This document shows positions 55,960-64,000 of a stretch of DNA of 64,000 bases, piece after piece (the stretch's first letter is position 1; every line of letters starts with the position of its first letter). Both the position numbers and the translations under genes were made by a program. The DNA is from Bemisia tabaci (taxonomy: Eukaryota > Arthropoda > Insecta > Hemiptera > Aleyrodidae): contig NC_092797.1 in assembly GCF_918797505.1 (NCBI RefSeq), forward strand, positions 13,591,372-13,655,371, written 5' to 3'. The notes under the pieces were generated by a model that was given only the letters and a program-made list of their open reading frames with translations, ran no database searches and was not told the DNA's origin.

Positions 55960-56749
55960 CGGGACAGGTTTCAGCCAATCAGAAGTATTTACACGGCGAG
56001 CCTTGAAACATGATGCTCCCTTGGATAGTTGATTACTGGTAAAATTGGTGAAAAAAATCGCAAGTACTTCTCTAATAAAAATATGTTTAAAGCACTGGAA
56101 ATTTAAAAATTTAAACTACTTACAAATTTTGAAAGAAGCTAAAGTAGCAGGTTAAAAATTAATTCATAGTGAGACGAACCTGAAACAGAAAAAATACGTG
56201 CTCGTCAGTAAAAGTGTTAAAATTATTCATTGATTGAGTAGTCCAAGCATTATTACTTCTACATAAAGGAAAGCTTACAAGGAAACATGTAAATGGTGGC
56301 AGAAGACACAGATGAGCTGTAAAGTTGAATATTAAGGTAAAAAAAGTAAGTTATGTTTGCTTCAGAGACTTTCATTTTGCCCAATACATATGCTTGAGTG
56401 GTTGCAAGTTTTGTTTGTTTGTTTGTTTGTTTTTTTTTTCCTTATTCAATTTATTTCTTTGACAGAGATTTGATGACATCATGATGCAATTAAACCCTTC
56501 TGCATCCGACATTGAATTTTACTCAAATTACTGATATCTTAGCTCTTTTTCAGAAATTTATCTTGGCTGTTTCGTCCCTAATATTCTTCACGTTTATTGT
56601 TATTTTACATTTAAAAAAAGAACATAAAAAAAGAGAAAAAATACTTATACAGTATTTAATAAAACCTAAAAAGGATTCTTTGGGCAGAGTTTTACATACA
56701 CGGTAACCTACAGGATTAGATAATTTTTTACTTTAGCCACGATCGCCAT
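55960..56749. other. Unclassified stretch with (TTTG)n
   Basis: A TTTG microsatellite followed by a T run lies at 56411-56439. No gene was recognised. Confidence 0.4.
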
Positions 56750-57017
56750 GAATGGACGCGACGGCCTACTGCGCCGAGTAGGGTCGGTCCATTGGGCTTT
56801 GAGGTTGAATTCGAATGTAACGTGGCCGCGGGTCGTTTACGTCCAAGTGGCGGATCCAACGTTGTCAATGCGCTCTTTAAATTTGACCAATCGAAATTTC
56901 CAAATTTAACTAGATGATGCAAAAAACCAATCAAACACCGTCAAATCTTGTCACCCTAGTTGGGATTTGAACCCAGGACTTCTATAGAAGTAGTTAGTTG
57001 TGCTATAAACCGGACCA
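56750..57017 (-). repeat. tRNA-derived SINE, minus strand
   Basis: On the minus strand, TATAGCACAACTAACTA (57006-56990) is A-box-like and CCTGGGTTCAAATCCCAA (56978-56961) is a textbook B-box T-arm. The anticodon arm pairs as CTTC/GAAG but leaves a loop too small for a tRNA. The body runs toward 56750. Box sequences differ from the SINE at 51225-51447, so this is a separate family. Confidence 0.55.
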
Positions 57018-57416
57018 ATCAAGGTATGCTAGAAGCCTTACTTAAAATTCGAGAAATAATTTAGAGTGTAAGTAACTAATCGTCGTTAAGACACTTACGA
57101 AAATGCATTCCCTCTCCCCCTCCCTTCTTACTTCCAGGCTATTGAACTTCGTCTGTGGCGCTGCAAACAAAAATGTGGCACCGATGCGACACTAGCGACA
57201 CATTGTGCCGGCCGCGCCGGGAACCCTTTTTGTCGGCGGAGGGAAAGTTTAGGCGGACTTAGAGAACCTGCTGGCGACAAAATAGTTCAATTAACCCTGA
57301 TATATTATCCAGCTGCTCAGTATTCAGATATTTTTAGGACCGCCTGTGATGCGTCCCGGGTCGCCATCGACGTTGTCAATTCACCGAATTCCTCGATGAA
57401 CCGATGCGAAGAGTGA

Positions 57417-57549
57417 AATATCGCCACTCCTCCGACATAAAAACGTATCTGAATCTCAACATGAGCGTCGGGAAGCATTAAGTTATAGCAACGAGAGAAC
57501 TTAACTTAAAGTACAGTTGCGCATTTATGTTAAAGGAGTGGCGATATTT
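57417..57549. repeat. GACGTAAGGGC palindromic MITE, copy 4
   Basis: AAATATCGCCACTCCTCC faces GGAGTGGCGATATTT exactly over 15 bases. The inner CGACATAAAAACGTATCTGA is the family signature in diverged form. Confidence 0.65.
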
Positions 57550-59003
57550 TCGGTCGGAATCCGCGACGCCGTTCTTGAGGGTGCGTGAATTTCATTAAAA
57601 TATCCACGACCGGCCCGGGATGGTCGTTCCACGGGTCACCCAGTGGCGAGAACAATGCTTCATTTGAATGTCCCGCCACCGTGAAATAAAGGCTCCTGAC
57701 CCCCCTCGCCCGCCGCGCCGCCCACCACCTACCTTACCTCCCAGTCCCAACGGCAGATAAGGCAGCTTTTGATGGAACCAAATGAGAAATTCCCCCTGGG
57801 ACTGAAGTTCTACAAGATACAAAGGCGGTAACTTCCCAGAACGTCGTTTACCAGACGAAAGAACGTAACTTCATTTCGACGTTGCAAAATTTTCAATTGT
57901 AAATCGCATTTTTCTGGAATTGTGTTGGTCGATTCTTACTGAGAATTTTACCTATTATTCTGCGGATTTGATGCAAAAATCAGGATAATTTTTGAGACAA
58001 ATTGTGTAATTATACACAGGTAAAAAATCGAATTGTTGGAGGCAGTTTTGTAACCTTACGATGAAGTTGCGTTCTGGGAAAATATGAGAGGTGAAATGTT
58101 TCGATCCTTCTCCAAAATGAGCGGCGGGATATTGTTGATCGTGAGTGAAGCTTGTTAACTGTAATAATGCAACTTCTTATCAATTCTAATTCATCTAATG
58201 GAATAATAAAGGGGAATAGCAATCATCATTTGTGACCAAAATTCTATGTAATTTTCCTTTACCCTCTCAGAAATTATGTCTAAAAGTTTTGTAAAAAAAA
58301 TAAGTACTACTATTCTTTAATTGAAATATCACCGTAAGAGGAAAAACTCAGAACATCAAAAGTCAGATGTTTTTTCCCGAAGTTTCCCAGTTGATATCCT
58401 AAAGGACAAAAGCTAAATTTCTCAATTCTCTTTTAGACCGTTATATAACGGCCTCCGAAATATTTCCAAATGCGAGAGACCCTTGTGTGAAATTAATTTT
58501 AAAGGGACCGTTCAATACCATTGTTGAATTCCATTCCGTTTACAGCAACTCATCATAGCGTAGATCGCGCGTTAAAAGTAAATAATACTCCCAAGCGCTT
58601 CAAAGCTAAAACTTTCGGTTATATTCCATAAACAGAGCCTATAACAGAAAAGAGGCGGTGTTATGGCGGTGACAGAATATTTATTTCAGACGTAAGTAGT
58701 GCCACGAGGCTGAAATTTTAGGTCACTCCGGACAGTTCTTTGTTTCAAAGGCGTGTTAGATCGGAGGTATAATCTCCATTTATTTTTCTTTCTCCAGTCG
58801 CGGAATTGCTTTCGCTTTGTTTTTCGCGCGGTCCAAAAACGAACTATTTCGAGCGAGTCTTTGTCCGTTTCGGGTGATTTTTTTAACGTTTTGGGGATCT
58901 GAAACCCTGAAACCGAGAGTGCTGTCGCGCGCCCGACCACAGATGCAGTGTTGCCAAGTTTGCAAAAACCTCTCCAATTTTCACATTTGTGATAGGAAGT
59001 GAG
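57550..59003. other. Unclassified stretch, GC-rich at its left end
   Basis: 57600-57780 is GC-rich, with a CCGCGCCGCC cluster. The rest is AT-rich. Frames of 61-130 residues at the right end overlap on both strands, and one runs into the CACTGG MITE, so they are not called. Confidence 0.35.
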
Positions 59004-59208
59004 CACTGGAAAAAAACACATTGGATGTAGAGTCCGGACTCTTGAAAACATTGACAAGAAAAAATACTCTTGATTCAATCAGATTTAAGCTTAAATCAAA
59101 AGGAAATCCGCTCAAATTGAAAAGCTTGGTTCTTGATTTAAGCTTAAATCTGATTGAATCAAGAGTATTTTTCCTTGTCGATGTTTTTCAGAGTCTGGAC
59201 TCGAGATC

Positions 59209-59244
<36 letters not shown>

Positions 59245-59250
59245 CCAGTA
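59004..59250 (-). mobile_element. CACTGG foldback MITE, copy F, with a 33-T run
   Basis: CACTGG plus an A run begins it. The right end is a run of 33 T (59212-59244) and CCAGTA, with one end base changed. AG lies on both flanks once that base is counted. The T-run expansion makes it the longest copy. Confidence 0.88.
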
Positions 59251-60997
59251 AGTGAATTTAATTTTAACCGACAGAATTGTCGCAGAATCTCATGAGCTGC
59301 AATTTACACGGGAAAAAATGATACTGCAGATTTAACAATTTTGTACGTAAAAAGTGTCCGACACGTTTCAATACAGATTTTACGATAAAAAAAATGCTAA
59401 TTTAACCACCCCCGTGTTTGAATTAGCTGTCTACTATTGTAGAATGTACATTTGAAACATGTTGAAAATATTTTCCAACAATTTAATTGTTAAATCAGCA
59501 GTTCATTTTTTGCTTGTATGAGGCGAATTTTATCCGAAAAAAAAGAGCTTTCCGATCTATCCATAAGTTGCGATGCGAAAAATTCTCTAGTAGCGGATTA
59601 TTATACGAAATTCCCATCCGACTGCTACAAATTTTTACTTAAAGACAACTATTTTTTTTTTTTTCAATTTTACTCATCTCTTACGATTTAACTTCTTCTT
59701 TCACTAACTTTTTTCAAGCAACTTTTTTTCAGAATGCGGCGAGTCTTCCAAATTCTCCATGAAATACAGAGTTAAAAGGGAACACATTTTAGCCAGATAC
59801 GGGAAAATTTTCTGAGTTCATCATAAGAAATAATGAAAACTTGCCAAAACTGGATGTGGAGAATTTTCTCGTTTACAAAACAAATAGGTGTCAAGTACAC
59901 AGTTGAAAATTTATGTTGTCATGGTTACTCTAAGTTAGTTCTCTCACTGTATATATGACCTGAATTATGGTGTGATCTCCCTTGATGATCAGTCGAATTC
60001 TGAGCGTAGATATTGAGCTGAATACATGAACAAGGTTGTTGTGATTAAGGAATGAATTTCTCACTTGACACTTGTGGTCCTCACCTAGAAGGAGGTAACT
60101 TTGCCTGTAAGTTAACCTCCCTCTGTGCATAGAGAATTTCCCAATTACTTACGGAAGTTAATTGGCTCTCCTGTAATTCAATAATCCAATATTCTAACAC
60201 CTTCACGACCTTAACTTTGAGAGCTTTTAACGAGCTTAGGAGTTGATTTCTGAGAAGATCAGTGGCACCATCACGTTCCTTGCGAAATTTTACGAGACAA
60301 TTGTGGCTTGGATTCTGAAGTTCCCGCTCCTTCAGGAACTCAACTTTTTGAGGCTTGAAGCAACGCAGAGGGCTTAGGCCAGCTGCCAGAACAGATGTTT
60401 CATAGAATATCTGGGAAATTATTTTTCAGATTGATTTTCTTGATGATATGCGAAGTTTTAACAAAGAAATGCTTTAAATATGAAGGTAAGGACTCTTTTT
60501 TAACTTATAGGATTTTAGGGGAGAGGGGGGGGGGGCAACTGAACGTTTACAGTATTTGACGATCATTCATATAAAAAATTTGAAGTACACAGAAAAAAAA
60601 TTAAGTAAAATAAATTGGTTGCGTACCCAGAAAGTTTGGTGTTCAATGTAGATCAAACTATCTGCTTTGTTCTTCTATAAATTTTCAGTTTGTGAAATCA
60701 AGCTTTTAAAAATCACAAACATGGAAAAAGAGTCAGCTAAGGAACAAAAAGATCGGTTAGTTTAAGCGAATTGGTCCGGCTATATTGGACACCGATGTTC
60801 CGTACATATGACTGACCTTTTGTTTCAGCTCTCTACATAAAATACAAGTCATGCTTCATTTTGAGGAAAGTATTGACTTGTATTGTAACCTCTGGGATAA
60901 TTGATTCTCTGCTTCTGTTCAAAACGCCGAGGAGGTGAAAATCCTTTGTGACAAACATAGGAAACTTTCAAAATTTAGCTAACCGCTGAATTATTTC
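59251..60997. other. Unclassified stretch with one foldback fragment
   Basis: 60208-60305 matches one arm of the 507-bp foldback (GAGAGCTTTTAACGAGCTTA, GGAGTTGATTTCTGAGA, CAGTGGCACCATCACG). A small palindrome, GGAGGTAACTT / AAGTTAACCTCC, lies at about 60091-60120. No gene is seen. Confidence 0.45.
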
Positions 60998-61119
60998 GTC
61001 GCTTGGCTGACAAAAAGGCGTAACTACAATTTAAGATAAGCTAAAGAAAGCATTGAGTTACATGAAAAACGGGGTTCATATCGTTAAGTTTAGTTACGCC
61101 CTTACGTCAGGAAGGCGAC
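60998..61119. repeat. GACGTAAGGGC palindromic MITE, copy 5
   Basis: GTCGCTTGGCTGACAAAAAG and CTTACGTCAGGAAGGCGAC form the ends. GGCGTAACTACAATTTAAGA pairs with TTAAGTTTAGTTACGCC. Confidence 0.7.
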
Positions 61120-61454
61120 AATTACACCATACGCCCGATTTAACCATTTCTACGAATCTTGATTTTTATTAAGCACTTTTGTGACCTTCTACAAATAAGA
61201 ATATTACACATTGTAACTAATTTTGAATTCTGTGGATGTTGCAGACGACAAAATAGTTTACATAATTTATAAGAGATTTTGTTTTGACCTATACCTATTG
61301 GCTCATTGTCAGAAGATAATTTTTCTCGAAAATTGCATACGATTAGCCGTAAAAATATGTAAAGAAGTCGCAACAGTGCATTTGGGTAAATTTCTCGTCA
61401 CGATAAGCAACGTAAACTATATTTTGAATCATTTAGCATTACATTAACTTATGG

Positions 61455-61552
61455 CGTCCGCCATTTTTGGGTCCTAAGGGCTCCATTCAGCCTAAGATAG
61501 CTGAGCCAATCAGAGGTGGTAACACCAGTGGCCATACTCTCTTAATATAGGT
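61455..61552. repeat. Fragment of the AGTACCTATATAGCGA MITE
   Basis: GGGTCCTAAGGGCTCCAT at the left and ATACTCTCTTAATATAGGTACT at the right are the two ends of the family brought close together, so the middle is deleted. Confidence 0.5.
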
Positions 61553-61559
61553 ACTCTTC

Positions 61560-62060
61560 CCTCTTAAGGACGTATCTTCATCGGGACAAATTTAATGGAA
61601 GGATGGCAACACGGGGCAGGAGAATTTATGGCCACGAAGACGGAGAAAATACACAAGCGAAACCGTTCGGAGTTTTGTGCGGTTTTAAATGCAAAGAACT
61701 TCCCGGCGGAGACGGAGGGCGGGGGGGGGACGGAGCCCCGGGCTAAATGGCTTATTATGCGGGACGAATGCTAACTGGTCGCAGGGATGAGAAAAACGGT
61801 ATGCTTTCCACGCTGAGGTCCGGCTCGGCCCATTATCACGTCGCACCATGGGCACGACTCCCGCGGATCCGGCCCAAAAATCACAAACTTTCGCTATTAA
61901 TGTACCAGGAGCCGGACTTCGAGACAAGTTGCTCTGTGCTTCTATCAGGTTTTCATAAACTAAGCTCGACCCACTCCCTTATCAATGTTCGGGAGCACGG
62001 TAATCCACATAGGTTTTGGGCCAATGTGTAAAACATAGAGTGTGATTATTTTATACGTCT
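61560..62060. other. GC-rich unclassified block
   Basis: GGCGGAGACGGAGGGCGG and a G run lie near 61700-61735. A 94-residue plus-strand frame (61747-62031) has no domain I recognise. It could be a promoter-proximal or exonic remnant. Confidence 0.25.
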
Positions 62061-62067
62061 AACACTT

Positions 62068-62319
62068 GGACCGCGTTTGGCAGAAAGGGACCAAGCCCCA
62101 TTAGCTGGTGCCAATTTTAACTGGGTAATTTAATTTTTTTAAAGAGAGAGTTTGTGCGGATTCCTTTGAAAATTTTAAAGAATTTGCTGCGTACCATGCG
62201 GAAAATTCACTGAAATTTGCACACAAATCCGCACACCCTTCCTCATGTAAAAAATTAAATTGCCCTACTAAATTTGGCGATGGCTGATGTGGTTGCTTCC
62301 TTTCTGCTTAACGGAGTTC
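62068..62319. mobile_element. GGACCGC-ended MITE, copy 3
   Basis: GGACCGCGTTTGGCAGAAAG faces a right end of TTCCTTTCTGCTTAACGG. The inner GTTTGTGCGGATTCCTTTGA pairs with CACAAATCCGCACACCCTT. It is uninterrupted, so it gives the expected full length of about 250 bp. Confidence 0.72.
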
Positions 62320-64000
62320 ATTTACAAGTAGGATCAAAACGGACGTAATGAAAGAAAGTGACCGTTCCAGAGAAGCGGGGTCTTCGTAGGTAAAAACTAG
62401 GGGCAAGTCAACACTACGATTTTAGTTTAATATATTGAACATACCCATAGGACCAAAGAGTGTTCACCCAAACCAATGATCTAGTGGTTAAAAATAGTCA
62501 AATAAAGCTTCGACCCATCTATTCATAGTCAGAATCTCAAAATTCGATTCTTTCATCCAATCCGAGAAAAATCCTTCCACTGAGATTCCACTCGCCTGTC
62601 ATTGCGGACGAAGTCCACATTTGCGAGGCCGATCACAAAATGTGTTGCATTAAAATTTGCCTGAATTTGGCTACTTTAAAAAAATATTCTCTTGATAACG
62701 CTTACTTGTACTTACACGCTTTACTTTCACAAACGCTTTCCAAATGAAAGGCTTACATCCAGCAAGGCTTGGTTGCATTACAACTTTATAAAATTTCAAC
62801 TGGCGACGTTTACCTGGATTTGTTAGTGGAGGTTTGTTTTACATTGAAACATTCGTAAAATTTCTTCTAATCTCGAGGAATGTGTTTGAACGTTTTGAAA
62901 GACAACCACTGGAGCATAGAAAAAAAATACCAACCGAAACACTAAAAATTTTTGGTGAGTATTTCGAGTTTCGACCCTTTCAAATCTTGCATTTTACCTT
63001 TTAGATTACTCATTATTGTTGTGTCTAGGGGTTAAAGTTTCCCAGGAGAGTCAAGGGATAAGAAAGGAAAAGTTCCCCAGAACGTTCCCGGTTAGTTGCT
63101 TTCTCCTTGCAAAAGATTACCGGGCATATCCGAATTTATGCGTGCGTTTCTATCAGAAGTTCAAAGGAAAGCAGATGTTAGTCGGGAATTCCCGGAAAAA
63201 TTACCGCTTCCCCACGTACATCATCCCAACTCAAATCAGTGAGCATGAAATGAGTTAGCGCGGTTTGATCACAATATCGTCTTGACCATTCAAAATTGCA
63301 GCAAACAAAATTCTATAGCGGTAATACAAATAGTGACAATTGTCTAAAATTTTCTGAAAGCACTACAAACTGCATAAACAATTGGTTTTACTATAGCTGC
63401 ACTTGAAAGATTTTACAACCTCTGCAGTCAAAAAAAAACTTGACGTCTCGTTAAAAAAGCGAGAAAAATGGCGGTGTCTGCGTAAATTAGGAGCGTTGTT
63501 GTTGCAGTTTTTTAGGACAAGTTGGTCGGAAGAGACATATTGCGCTCGCAAATCACAAAGCTTTGCCCACCGTACGGTGATTTTCGCGGTCCCGATATGC
63601 TCTGGAGCGACACTAACGATACCCTGATGAAAGAGAGTCGATTGTGTACGAGTGTTTGCCGCGCAAAAATGAATAGAAACGGTTTTTGCATTTACATCCA
63701 TGCTAAAGCGCTGCGCTTAATGTGACTTGTAGTACTGAAAGCACAGGCATTCTGAACATCCTCTATTTTGCGTAAAAAAACTTTGAAATAAAATACATGG
63801 TGATTTGTAAAAAAGATTCGCTTTAATGAATGATTTTGTGTCGCATATGTGAATATGATGTCAGTGCCAAATTTTTTCACACCTACTCCTTACGATATGG
63901 GATATGGATCATATGAATCATTTTCAGCACTGCATTTTAATTTTATTTTCTGAAAGGTTTCAAATCACCTCGAAATGAATGTCTCACACATGATTCCATG
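62320..64000. other. Unclassified right edge
   Basis: No gene or repeat family was recognised. Frames at 63016-63258 (80 residues) and 63363-63701 (112 residues, minus) show no domain and no sign of splicing. Confidence 0.35.

Noticed and set aside
56955..57017. Functional tRNA gene on the minus strand
   Set aside because: The B-box is very good, but the anticodon loop is too small and the acceptor ends do not pair.
58686..59078. 130-residue minus-strand open frame
   Set aside because: It starts inside CACTGG copy F and leaves it, with overlapping frames on both strands; a chance frame.
59004..59250. 7-bp target duplication AAGTGA beside CACTGG copy F
   Set aside because: AAGTGA does occur on both sides, but no other copy has a matching longer repeat, while the 2-bp match recurs. 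Treated as coincidence.

Overview
This window looks like gene-poor, AT-rich nuclear DNA from an animal, most likely an insect. There are no closely packed reading frames. The only long open frame is the ORF1 protein of a jockey-type non-LTR retrotransposon. Nearly everything else recognisable is a short inverted-repeat transposon, a tRNA-derived SINE, a tandem repeat or unclassified sequence. The repeat style would fit a hemipteran, but nothing here fixes the species. No host exon, rRNA gene, functional tRNA gene or CRISPR array was found.

Layout. 1-1.0 kb: two tandem-repeat arrays. 2.3-3.0 kb: polypurine tract, long G runs and a CpG-rich promoter-like patch. 5.7-8.4 kb: a complete 2.6-kb minus-strand retroelement with a matching target duplication, a poly(A) tail and one ORF, but no reverse-transcriptase ORF. 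8.9-9.35 kb: a cluster of palindromic MITEs. 9.4-9.8 kb: a CpG-rich patch with a perfect CRE. 11.1-12.2, 41.2-42.7 and 46.0-47.2 kb: three copies of a 1.1-1.5-kb family with a perfect-looking central palindrome. From about 14 kb to the end the DNA is a mosaic of foldback elements, several nested in each other (21.5-22.7, 37.5-38.2, 49.2-50.1 kb).

Main pattern. At least a dozen unrelated foldback families occur, most able to fold end to end into a hairpin. Nine copies from four families with unrelated interiors share CACTG-like ends, an adjoining A run and, in seven of nine, a 2-bp flanking match. This suggests one CACTA-like transposase moving several passenger sequences. Two hAT-like MITEs are supported by 8-bp flanks, one of them perfect.

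The most novel candidate is the retroelement. Its target duplication shows it is complete at both ends, yet it carries only ORF1. That ORF1 has four N-terminal C-x-H-x(5,6)-C-x2-C motifs ahead of the usual PRE/zinc-knuckle region. It would have to borrow reverse transcriptase in trans, like HAL1 or HeT-A elements. All boundaries were read by eye; short-repeat coordinates may be off by a few bases.
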